Assembly (NCBI GenBank): GCA_007128675.1
Contig: SKWY01000159.1
Coordinates: 1-12,497 of the forward strand
Length of the DNA stretch: 12,497 bases
Reading direction: 5' to 3'
Origin: Deltaproteobacteria bacterium
Lineage (GTDB): Bacteria > Myxococcota > Myxococcia > SLRQ01
The position numbers were made by a program, and so were the translations under genes. How positions within the stretch are numbered: position 1 is the stretch's first letter; each line of letters begins with the position of its first letter. Below, piece after piece: positions 6,124 through 12,497 of the stretch. The notes beneath the pieces were generated by a model. The model saw nothing but the letters and a program-made list of their open reading frames with translations. It did not search any database and was not told the origin of the DNA.

Positions 6124-7518
6124 TTACGGTTCGCTGGATAGACCGAGCTTTCTCATTCGCCTCCAGAGAGTAGTGTGACTTATCCCCAGGCTCCTCGCCG
6201 TGGCCTCCAGACGACCATCGTTTCTGGCGATTGCCAGCTTGATCGCTCTCTTCTCCGCTCTTGCCACGATCTCGGCCAACGTAGAAGGTTCGTCCTGATC
6301 GGGCGAGTCTCCTTCCGCGAAGGCGGCGTCTAAACTACTGTCTGCAACGGAACGCATGCGGCCGGTAAGATTGAAGTCCTCCGGTCCCAGCACATCGCCA
6401 TCGGAGAGGGCGGCGGCTTGCTCCACTAGGTTCTCCAGCTCGCGAACGTTGCCTGGGAAATCGTAGCCCATCAACTTCTCGACGGCTTCGTCGGACACCC
6501 GGCATCGGGTTCGGTGGCGTTTGTTGAAGCGGTCGAGGAAGTGCTGGGCGAGAAGAGGGACATCGGAGAGCCTCTCCCGAAGAGGCGGCACTCGTAGCGA
6601 AACTACGTTGAGTCGGTAGTAGAGATCCTCTCGAAACTCTTTCTCTTCCACCGCTTTGTGAATGTCGACGTTGGTAGCCGCCAGGACGCGAACGTCCACA
6701 CGTAGGGGAACGTTCTCTCCAACCCTTCGAATCTCGTGTTCCTGGATGGCCCGCAGTAGCTTTGCTTGAAACTGGAAGCTGGTCTCGGCGATCTCATCGA
6801 AGAAGAAGGTGCCGCCATCGGCTTCCTCGAACATGCCCCGTCTCGCCGAGACCGCTCCTGTAAATGCTCCCCGAGCGTGTCCGAACAGCTCCGACTCGAG
6901 GATCTGTTCGTTGATTGCCGCACAGTTCACCGAGACGAAGGGTCGCTTGGAGCGCTGACTGATGGTGTGTATTGCTCTTGCAATTATCTCCTTGCCCGTC
7001 CCGGACTCACCTGTAATCAGTACATTGGTGTCCGTGGGAGCAACCTTGACGACTCTAGCCAGAAGCTCCTTGAAGGAGGAGGCTCTTCCAATGATGTTCT
7101 CGATCCCGTAGCGCTCTCGAAGGTCCTCGGACAAGGCCTTCATCTCCGAAAGAAGCCACCTATGCTCTACGGCTCGCTCGACCTTGAGGAGCAGCTCCTC
7201 TTCGGTGAAGGGTTTGGGAATGTAGTCGACCGCGCCCATCTTCATTGCCGTGACCGCGCTCTCCACGGAGCCATAGGCGGTCATGACTAGCACCTGGGTG
7301 GACGGGGTGAGCTCTTTGAGTTTCTCTAGTAGCTCGAGCCCGCTCATCGGAGACATGCGCAGGTCGGTCAAGACGACGTCGATGGGTTTTGTTTGTACGG
7401 CCTCGATGGCTTGTGGCCCGCTTGCCGCCTGGTCGACGACATGTCCGGCCTGATTGAGCATCAAGGCAGTCGACGCCCGCATGTTGGCCTGGTCGTCCAC
7501 TACGAGGATGCGAGCCAT
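6124..7518 (-). CDS. NtrC-family sigma-54-dependent response regulator
   Basis: The 464 residues hold a complete three-domain activator. Receiver (1-120): acidic pair D8/D9, phospho-acceptor D52 in TDLRM, T80 and K102 are all present. AAA+ domain (about 140-380): Walker A GESGTGKE (170-177), the sigma-54 contact loop GAFTGA (217-222) intact, Walker B GGTFFFDEI (235-243), and FPGNVREL (354-361). Fis-type helix-turn-helix (about 412-460, ending ARSLGISHTTLWRRMRKLGL). Phosphorylation should drive oligomerisation, ATP hydrolysis and opening of sigma-54 promoters. The ATG overlaps the kinase stop (TAATG); GGAG at 7527-7530 lies 8 nt upstream. As last gene of the selB-kinase-regulator operon it is the kinase's evident partner. 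Its target genes are unknown; a sigma-54-like element lies in the divergent region upstream of selB. Confidence 0.95.
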   Translation of the reverse strand: MARILVVDDQANMRASTALMLNQAGHVVDQAASGPQAIEAVQTKPIDVVLTDLRMSPMSGLELLEKLKELTPSTQVLVMTAYGSVESAVTAMKMGAVDYIPKPFTEEELLLKVERAVEHRWLLSEMKALSEDLRERYGIENIIGRASSFKELLARVVKVAPTDTNVLITGESGTGKEIIARAIHTISQRSKRPFVSVNCAAINEQILESELFGHARGAFTGAVSARRGMFEEADGGTFFFDEIAETSFQFQAKLLRAIQEHEIRRVGENVPLRVDVRVLAATNVDIHKAVEEKEFREDLYYRLNVVSLRVPPLRERLSDVPLLAQHFLDRFNKRHRTRCRVSDEAVEKLMGYDFPGNVRELENLVEQAAALSDGDVLGPEDFNLTGRMRSVADSSLDAAFAEGDSPDQDEPSTLAEIVARAEKRAIKLAIARNDGRLEATARSLGISHTTLWRRMRKLGLSSEP

Positions 7519-9113
7519 TAGACCCGCTCCTTTTGCTCATCCGCCCCAGGCCGACTGATTCGCAGACGAATCAAGACCGAGACTCCATTCTCATCCATAT
7601 CCAGGGTTACCTTGCCTCCCAGGTCCTCGATTATCCTGTTGACCACCGTCAGCCCAAGCCCCGTGCCCGTTGCGCGAGTAGTGAAGAAGGGCAAAAAGGC
7701 CTTCTCGATCTGTTCCTTCGAATCAGGTCGTCCACTATTTCTTATCCGCAGCCGCACCCATTCGCTATCGTCCGGCCCCGCCCATATGGAGACGCCTCCG
7801 TGTTCCGATGCGGATTGATACGCATTGTCGAGTACGTTCACAAGGGCTCTTCGAAGTAGGTGAGGATCGGCTTCGACACTTGGTAGGTCGATGGATAGAT
7901 CAACCCCCGTCGATACGTCGCCTCTCGCCGACTCGGACTTGGCTGCCTCTAGGGCTTCGTTCAAGACCGCTCTTAGGCTAACCGGTTGGATCTCAGGCAC
8001 GGACGGTCTGGCAAAGTCCACTAGATCACGGACCACCCGCTTCAGGCGATCCGCTTCTTCATGGATCATTCCCAGCAATGAGTCGCGCTCGCTCTTCTGC
8101 GTGGTCCTTCGCAGTCCCGCAACCGCGTTGAAGATGACGGCGAGGGGATTTCTAACCTCGTGGGCCAGGACAGCGGCCATCTCTCCGATCGCCGCCAGCC
8201 TCTCTCGGCGCACGAGCTCTTCTTGCAGCTCCTCCAGACGTCTCGCGGCGCCGAGCTTGGCCGCCACAAGCTGCATGGCCGCAAGATCATGCTCCGTAAG
8301 GTTTGGGCCCACTACGAGGAGAACATGGGTGGTTATTCCTCCCGATCGCACCGGCACCCAGGCGCCTCGAGTGAATCCAGCGGTGCTTAGGTGGGCCATG
8401 AACTCGGGGCCGAACCCGCCGCTGACCATGAGGCTGGACATATCGTCGAGGAATATCGGCTCCCCGGTTTCGTACACCTGATGGACGAGCGGGTACATCT
8501 CCCATGGAATGACACCCATCTCCTTCACTCGAACGGCAAAGCTGACAATCGCCTGATCCCCATCTATTGGGGGAGACAGCAGATGCTGCACCTCTACCCC
8601 GGCCGGCGAGGTACGCAAGAGGCCGGCCCACCAGCCAAGAGACGTGAACATCGGGGCGGCCGCATCTATCAGGCCATCTATGCCGGAAAGCCCGGCATCA
8701 TTGCTGGAGAGGCTGGCTAGGCTTGCTATGAGTCTCTCTGCGCGATCCAGATTCCTTGCCTCCCAGATAAGGAGCGACACTGCTCCTCGGAGTGGTTTTG
8801 CGTCCGTCTGTAGCCGCGCGATACGGCAATCCACCGGTACGCTTTCCCCATTGTCGAGCCGTCGCAGGGTGAACCTGATGCTGCAGGGAAAGCTCGTCTG
8901 CGAGCCATCGTCATCGATCTTGGCCAGCACCCGGTGTAGCACCGTGGAGCAGAGGATGTCATCGACGTGGCGCTCGATGATCTCGCCGTGGGTAGCCCCA
9001 AGAAGCTCACTCGCCGCCGAATTTGCCTGTATGACACGTTTGTTCGCGATTACGAACAAGGCGTCGGGCAAACCATCGATCAAGCCTGCGATTTGTTTGT
9101 CCGAGCGGCACAT
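7518..9113 (-). CDS. Cytosolic PAS/GAF-type sensor histidine kinase (NtrB-like)
   Basis: The 531 residues lack any membrane segment or signal peptide, so the kinase senses something in the cytosol. Residues 1-115 read as a PAS domain (GLPDALFVIANKRVIQANSAA, starting at 14). Residues 125-290 are compatible with a GAF-like fold, but the ligand is not evident. HisKA has the phospho-acceptor H308 in HEVRNPL. The ATPase domain has an N box (NVLDNAYQSA, 416-425), an F-box region FLPFFTT (463-469) and G2 GTGLGL (473-478). The G1 box is degenerate: NSGRP (449-453) where DxGxG is usual; NSG-type G1 boxes occur in other kinases, so activity is still expected. ATG at 9113 overlaps the selB stop (TAATG), with AGGAGAG at 9121-9127, 7 nt upstream. 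It should phosphorylate D52 of the next gene's product. Confidence 0.93.
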   Translation of the reverse strand: MCRSDKQIAGLIDGLPDALFVIANKRVIQANSAASELLGATHGEIIERHVDDILCSTVLHRVLAKIDDDGSQTSFPCSIRFTLRRLDNGESVPVDCRIARLQTDAKPLRGAVSLLIWEARNLDRAERLIASLASLSSNDAGLSGIDGLIDAAAPMFTSLGWWAGLLRTSPAGVEVQHLLSPPIDGDQAIVSFAVRVKEMGVIPWEMYPLVHQVYETGEPIFLDDMSSLMVSGGFGPEFMAHLSTAGFTRGAWVPVRSGGITTHVLLVVGPNLTEHDLAAMQLVAAKLGAARRLEELQEELVRRERLAAIGEMAAVLAHEVRNPLAVIFNAVAGLRRTTQKSERDSLLGMIHEEADRLKRVVRDLVDFARPSVPEIQPVSLRAVLNEALEAAKSESARGDVSTGVDLSIDLPSVEADPHLLRRALVNVLDNAYQSASEHGGVSIWAGPDDSEWVRLRIRNSGRPDSKEQIEKAFLPFFTTRATGTGLGLTVVNRIIEDLGGKVTLDMDENGVSVLIRLRISRPGADEQKERV

Positions 9114-11077
9114 TATACCGCTCTCCTACCAGAGACCTTGCTTCGCCGAACTCTTCTTTCGCCAACCCTCAAGGTTACCTGCTTCTGATCGAAATACTCG
9201 GAGAGTGGAATCGCGTGTCGGCGAGTTACTCCGGTCAGGCTCTTGAAGCTCTGGGTGTCGATCTCTCCATGCTCGTCCAACCAGTCGTTTAGTTCCTGTT
9301 CGAGTTTCGCGACTGCTTTGGCATGGAAAAATAGATCGTCCTTTACTCTTTCCAGCTCTCCTTGCTCCACGAGTCTATTGGCCAGAGCCCGGACACTGGC
9401 AAGAGGAAGGTCGAGCTCATGGGCCAATTGATCCACGCGAGGGGGGGCAAGACCGGCGCCGGCCAAGGCTTTGGTCATTCTTTCCACGGACTCTGTTTCA
9501 GACGCGGGAATGTCGATGGCATGGCGCGAGAGCCGAACTCGCTCGGCCTCGATTACCACCTCATCCTTCGAGGTCAAGGAAGCTAGGATGCCGTTGAAGA
9601 CCCGGGGCGGAGGTGGTCCCGGCAGGGATGAGCGTAGAGCCTCCTTTGAAAGGCCGGGGCTGAGGGGCTCGGATTCGTGGTGTTCTTCAAGGAGATCAAG
9701 AGCCGTGCGCTCGAGCCTTTCGATGGCCTCCTCATGAAGAAAGAGTCTCCGGTCCGTGTCGGCGACGAAGAGGATCCTTCGGCTGGTGAGCAGCTCCACG
9801 GCTCGCCGCAGAGGCGGACGTGGTAGGCCTGTCAAATATGGAAAGTCTGCCTCGGCGGTGCATACGTTTCCGTTGCTTCTTACAATCTCCTCTACGAGCA
9901 TCGAGGGATCCCTGGAGGCTAGAGCCGGCATCCCGAGCCATGCATCGGCGCGACCGGGCCTGCGCCGGCGGTTCGCGATGCCCAGAATCCTGCCTCCGCC
10001 GATCGTGCGGCCACGTCCTGTCTGGACCCTGCTACCCCGCAAGATGAAGGGTTGGCCGGGCAGAGCCGCGAGAGGACGGTCAAGGTGAATCTGGGCGAAG
10101 GAGCTGCTTCCTGGAGAGGCTTTCTTGCCTTCGAGCAGCACGATGGTGGCCTCGGCATGAGAAGTGCCAACGTGGATCTGTGCTCTAGAGCGCTGTCTGA
10201 TCGGCCGATCGAATGCTTCGAGCACATCGAGATGAGCATCCAAGACTAGGCCGCTGACCGGGGCGCCGGGGGAAACGAGAACCGAGCCCCTCTCGATATC
10301 ATCCCTCGATATGGCGGCGAGGTTGACGGCCGTACGCTGTCCGGCTCCTGCTTGGTCGACCTCGAGTCCATGGACTTGGAGGCCTCTAACTCGGCTGGTG
10401 TCCTCGGTCGAATCTCCTGGAGCAATGGCCACCTCACCGCCTTGGGCCATCGAGCCGGAGAGCAGGGTTCCCGTAACGACGGTCCCGAACCCTTTCATGG
10501 AGAAGGCGCGATCGATCGGCATGAAAAGGGGGCCGGTTCGGTCTCTTTGCGTTACGTTCCGAGCAGTCTTGGAGAGGGCTTCCAGCAGATCCGGCAAACC
10601 GGAGCCATTGGTGGCCGACACGGTGACGATCGGGGCCTCCTTCAGGAAGGTCCCCATCAGAGCTTCGGATATGTCGGATCTGACAAGCTCCTCGAAGTCG
10701 GCCCCCAAGGTCTCTAGAAGATCGGCCTTCGTTAGGGCCACTACGCCGCGTTGGATGCCGAGGAGGCGACATACGTCGAGGTGCTCCAGAGTTTGGGGCA
10801 TCACTCCCTCGTCCATCGCGACTACGAGGAGGACGATGTCGACCCCCGCGGCACCGGCGACCATAGTTCGGACGAAGCGTTCGTGGCCCGGCACGTCGAC
10901 GAGGCCGGCGCGCCCGAAGCCTGGCAAATCCAGAGCGGCGAAACCGAGATCTATGGTAATGCCTCGCTTGCGCTCTTCCTCGAGGCGGTCCGGATGCACC
11001 CCGGTCAAGGCCTCCACCAGGCGTGATTTCCCATGGTCAACGTGACCCGCGGTTCCGATGATTACGTGTTGACTCAA
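9113..11077 (-). CDS. selB: Selenocysteine-specific elongation factor SelB
   Basis: The 654 residues match full-length bacterial SelB. The EF-Tu-like GTPase part has P-loop GHVDHGKS (11-18), switch I RGITIDLGF (38-46), DVPGHE (61-66) and TKAD (116-119); domains II-III follow to about 370 (MKGFGTVVTGTLLSG, 194-208). The C-terminus (about 385-640) holds the winged-helix repeats that bind SECIS RNA, ending with SFKSLTGVTRRHAIPLSEYFD (610-630), a typical last winged helix. SelB carries Sec-tRNA(Sec) to the ribosome at UGA codons followed by a SECIS hairpin. The start is TTG, chosen because AGAAGGA (11083-11089) lies 5 nt upstream and the P-loop then begins at the normal distance. First gene of an operon with the kinase and regulator genes, an unusual partnership; selA and selC are not in the window. 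Confidence 0.96.
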   Translation of the reverse strand: MSQHVIIGTAGHVDHGKSRLVEALTGVHPDRLEEERKRGITIDLGFAALDLPGFGRAGLVDVPGHERFVRTMVAGAAGVDIVLLVVAMDEGVMPQTLEHLDVCRLLGIQRGVVALTKADLLETLGADFEELVRSDISEALMGTFLKEAPIVTVSATNGSGLPDLLEALSKTARNVTQRDRTGPLFMPIDRAFSMKGFGTVVTGTLLSGSMAQGGEVAIAPGDSTEDTSRVRGLQVHGLEVDQAGAGQRTAVNLAAISRDDIERGSVLVSPGAPVSGLVLDAHLDVLEAFDRPIRQRSRAQIHVGTSHAEATIVLLEGKKASPGSSSFAQIHLDRPLAALPGQPFILRGSRVQTGRGRTIGGGRILGIANRRRRPGRADAWLGMPALASRDPSMLVEEIVRSNGNVCTAEADFPYLTGLPRPPLRRAVELLTSRRILFVADTDRRLFLHEEAIERLERTALDLLEEHHESEPLSPGLSKEALRSSLPGPPPPRVFNGILASLTSKDEVVIEAERVRLSRHAIDIPASETESVERMTKALAGAGLAPPRVDQLAHELDLPLASVRALANRLVEQGELERVKDDLFFHAKAVAKLEQELNDWLDEHGEIDTQSFKSLTGVTRRHAIPLSEYFDQKQVTLRVGERRVRRSKVSGRRAV

Positions 11078-11082
11078 GCTGT

Positions 11083-11089
11083 TCCTTCT
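11083..11089 (-). promoter_or_regulatory. Shine-Dalgarno supporting the TTG start of selB
   Basis: AGAAGGA lies 5 nt before TTG at 11077. No ATG or GTG in frame is near a comparable site, so this motif decides the start. Confidence 0.7.
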
Positions 11090-11095
11090 CGGGTA

Positions 11096-11134
11096 TTAAC
11101 CCTCTTCTCGAGCAGCGTAACGAATAGACTTCAT
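11096..11134 (-). other. Possible 12-codon leader ORF before selB
   Basis: ATG at 11134 begins MKSIRYAAREEG and stops with TAA 18 nt before the selB TTG. GGAG (11141-11144) lies 6 nt upstream, a good spacing, and most of that GGAG is in one arm of the inverted repeat. It could be a leader peptide or chance; too short for family recognition. Confidence 0.25.
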
Positions 11135-11141
11135 TAGGTGC

Positions 11142-11167
11142 TCCAATGTTCGAGACTTAACATTGGA
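11142..11167. repeat. Perfect 9+9 bp inverted repeat between selB and the divergent gene
   Basis: TCCAATGTT (11142-11150) and AACATTGGA (11159-11167) are exact reverse complements with an 8-nt gap. It lies 65 bp upstream of the selB TTG and overlaps the -24 part of a plus-strand sigma-54-like element. It fits either a dyad operator or, in selB mRNA, a stem-loop with loop AAGTCTCG. No T-run follows, so it is not a classical terminator. Confidence 0.65.
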
Positions 11168-11179
11168 TGTCGACTTGCC
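11164..11179 (+). promoter_or_regulatory. Candidate sigma-54 (-24/-12) promoter for the zinc-ribbon gene
   Basis: The stretch TGG (11164-11166) ... TTGC (11175-11178) has GG and GC exactly 10 nt apart, the strict sigma-54 spacing, and seven of twelve consensus positions match (TGG and TTGC). The middle (ATGT) does not match CACR. It would begin transcription near 11190 and give a leader of about 175 nt. An intact sigma-54 activator is encoded in the adjacent divergent operon, which raises plausibility. Confidence 0.35.
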
Positions 11180-11365
11180 TGCGGGGACCAGAATCCTCTA
11201 TCGTCGAGAGTGTAGAGTACTTCCCAGCGCAGGACTCGGCCAGCTGATTTCGTCTTCCAAACACCAGGCATCAAGGAAGAAGCCCTTCGGCATGCAAAGT
11301 AGAGCAGAAGACAGCTTTCTCGAAAGAGGTTCATCGGTACTTGCGTGCAGCGTTGGGGAGGCTCC

Positions 11366-12497
11366 ATGAACGGCTTATGCGAGCAATGCCAGCTTTTCTT
11401 CCCTGTGCCCGATGATTTCGCCCAAGGGGTCCCATACCTGTGCCCCCAATGCCAGGCGACGCTGGTTCCCTTCGAGGAGGATGATTCGTCGGCAAATGGT
11501 GCGAGCGAGAGCGCCTCGGCCGCCATCGACGATGACGCAAGGTTGTCGCCCCCGGAGACTGGCTCGGCCGATACGACCGCCGAGAATGGCAAGGGCGCCA
11601 AAGTCATCTGGTTTTTCCCTCAACCATCTCCCGAGGTCGAGGCAGCCAGGGCGAGGCGACAGGCCGAAGCTCAAACCGACTCTGGAGATGCGAGCGCGGA
11701 GCCTCAAGCTGCACTAGGCGATAGCCTCTTCGAGGGTCTTCATGACGAGGATACCCTCCCGGGGGTTTCCTCGCAGGCGGAGCCGGGCGGCAAAGAGGAC
11801 GGAGAAGCCCCTCCCCCATGGGCGTCCTCGGAGGAGTCTTCAGCAGCCGCGGCCCAAGAAGACGGCTCCTTGGACTCGAAGGAAGGGACAGCCTCGGGCC
11901 GGGGACGCTTCCAGAGCAACTACTCCATGAAGGGGGCGGGCTCGGGGGAGGCGACCAGGGAGGAGCTCCCGATCGGCGCATTCCCGGGCGCTGCACGGCC
12001 GCCTCCCGCGCCGGAGGAGGAGCTGCCCGAGCTCGATCTTACGCCAGATGAGGATCTGCCGATAACAAAGGATGTGGGCCCCGCATTGCGGCCTCCTCGA
12101 AGGCGCAAGCCTCTGTTTGCCGCCGCCAGCGCCATGTTGGTGCTCGGCGTGGGCGGCTTCTGGGTCTACTCCGGCGGACTCGACACGATACAGTCTTCCC
12201 AGGATGACTTCGCGATTGGTGCCGGTGAGCCCGAGTCGACGCTCGTATCAGGCGTTGAGGACGCGGGCGCAGACGAGCCTGACACCGAGGTCGAAGAGGC
12301 TTCGGGCACCCTCGATGTCGAAGGAGTCGATTCAGAGGAGACGCCTTCCATTTCGACGGAGCCTCCAGACGAAGCCGAGCCTGCCGGCGATGTCGCGTCC
12401 ACGCAAGAGGCCCCGCCCGCTCGAGAAGTCGATAGGGTCGAACCCTCGCGACCCCCGGACAGGCGCAAGGTGGCAAAGACCAAGACGGGCACACGGA
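11366..12497 (+). CDS. Zinc-ribbon, single-membrane-segment acidic protein (3' end outside window)
   Basis: The frame is open for 377 codons from ATG 11366 to the right edge. The N-terminus has paired CxxC motifs, C5/C8 and C26/C29, spaced like an MJ0042-type zinc ribbon that should bind one Zn. Residues 37-240 are low-complexity, rich in Glu, Asp, Ser, Ala and Pro, apparently disordered, with an island KVIWFFPQPSPEVEAARARRQ-like segment at 79-99. RRRK (245-248) precedes one hydrophobic segment (about 249-268), so the N-terminal zinc ribbon should be cytoplasmic and the part after it periplasmic. Residues 272-377 are again acidic/Pro-rich, becoming basic at the end, a spacer to an unseen C-terminal domain. 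Similar layouts occur in large myxobacterial surface or regulatory proteins, but I cannot name a function. GGGGAGG (11355-11361) ends 4 nt before the ATG; GTG 11345 is a less likely start. Confidence 0.8.
   Translation, partial: MNGLCEQCQLFFPVPDDFAQGVPYLCPQCQATLVPFEEDDSSANGASESASAAIDDDARLSPPETGSADTTAENGKGAKVIWFFPQPSPEVEAARARRQAEAQTDSGDASAEPQAALGDSLFEGLHDEDTLPGVSSQAEPGGKEDGEAPPPWASSEESSAAAAQEDGSLDSKEGTASGRGRFQSNYSMKGAGSGEATREELPIGAFPGAARPPPAPEEELPELDLTPDEDLPITKDVGPALRPPRRRKPLFAAASAMLVLGVGGFWVYSGGLDTIQSSQDDFAIGAGEPESTLVSGVEDAGADEPDTEVEEASGTLDVEGVDSEETPSISTEPPDEAEPAGDVASTQEAPPAREVDRVEPSRPPDRRKVAKTKTGTR

Larger units (their letters stand above)
11078..11365. other. Divergent regulatory region between selB and the zinc-ribbon gene
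   Basis: 288 bp with the inverted repeat, the sigma-54-like element and the possible leader ORF described separately. The right half (11180-11350) shows only short imperfect stems, such as CTCTA (11197-11201) with TAGAG (11213-11217). I see no clear sigma-70 promoter, tRNA(Sec) or convincing gene here. Confidence 0.55.

Noticed and set aside
10311..11045. Plus-strand frame of 244 codons antisense to selB
   Set aside because: It mirrors the G domain of SelB and is Arg/Ser/Pro-rich low-complexity without a start site motif.
11068..11096. TTGACT followed by TATTAA, a possible plus-strand sigma-70 promoter
   Set aside because: Spacing is 19 nt, the -10 match is only 4 of 6, and it would start inside the selB start region, giving a leader of over 250 nt.
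9113..11365. selA, tRNA(Sec) or an in-frame UGA selenoprotein near selB
   Set aside because: I looked for these because of selB; all visible genes have uninterrupted frames and no tRNA-like fold is apparent in the intergenic regions.
11163..11369. Plus-strand frame of 68 codons (TTG start) leading into the zinc-ribbon gene with an ATGA overlap
   Set aside because: No Shine-Dalgarno, no family resemblance, and it begins inside the inverted repeat/sigma-54-like element.
11134..11607. Minus-strand frame of 157 codons ending just before the selB leader
   Set aside because: More than half overlaps the zinc-ribbon gene on the other strand, there is no ribosome binding site at its start and no recognisable family; its TAATG junction with the mini-ORF is probably coincidence.

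Overview
The window looks like a chromosomal segment of a GC-rich, Gram-negative-type bacterium. The best guess is a Myxococcota / 'deltaproteobacterial' lineage. This rests on gene content: a bacterial XPB helicase with its partner protein, a sigma-54 activator two-component pair, SelB, and a long acidic protein with an N-terminal CxxC/CxxC zinc ribbon and one membrane segment. The taxonomic guess is inference; the gene families are read directly from the sequence. Seven protein genes, two of them cut by the window edges, fill almost all of the 12.5 kb. I see no rRNA, tRNA, insertion sequence, phage gene or CRISPR array.

Region 1 (1-5059, minus strand) reads as one operon, transcribed right to left: an EF-G-like translational GTPase of the EF-G-2 type, then an XPB/ERCC3-type DNA repair helicase 8 bp later, then an XPB-partner ('helicase-associated') protein whose start overlaps the helicase stop. 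The partner gene runs off the left edge. A plausible sigma-70 promoter with a 12-bp dyad in its spacer lies upstream of the EF-G-like gene.

Region 2 (5060-6123) is a divergent intergenic region followed by a plus-strand gene for a HPF/RaiA ribosome-hibernation domain fused to a cold-shock domain. Its leader holds two adjacent hairpins, and the second fully buries the Shine-Dalgarno sequence. The gene converges on Region 3 with a 113-bp gap.

Region 3 (6124-11077, minus strand) is a tightly coupled three-gene operon: selB (TTG start), a soluble PAS/GAF-type histidine kinase, and an NtrC-family sigma-54-dependent response regulator. Both junctions are TAATG overlaps. SelB implies that the organism makes selenoproteins; no selA, selC or selenoprotein gene is visible here.

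Region 4 (11078-12497) is a 288-bp divergent regulatory region. It carries a perfect 9+9 bp inverted repeat, a possible 12-codon leader ORF before selB, and a sigma-54-like -24/-12 element pointing at the right-hand gene, which encodes the zinc-ribbon/single-TM acidic protein and is cut by the window end.

A shared theme is translation control and stress: an EF-G paralogue, a hibernation factor and SelB lie beside a DNA-repair helicase and a sigma-54 two-component system. The most notable possibilities are selB translationally coupled to that two-component system, the occluded Shine-Dalgarno of the HPF-CSD gene, and the dyad/sigma-54 architecture between selB and the membrane-protein gene.
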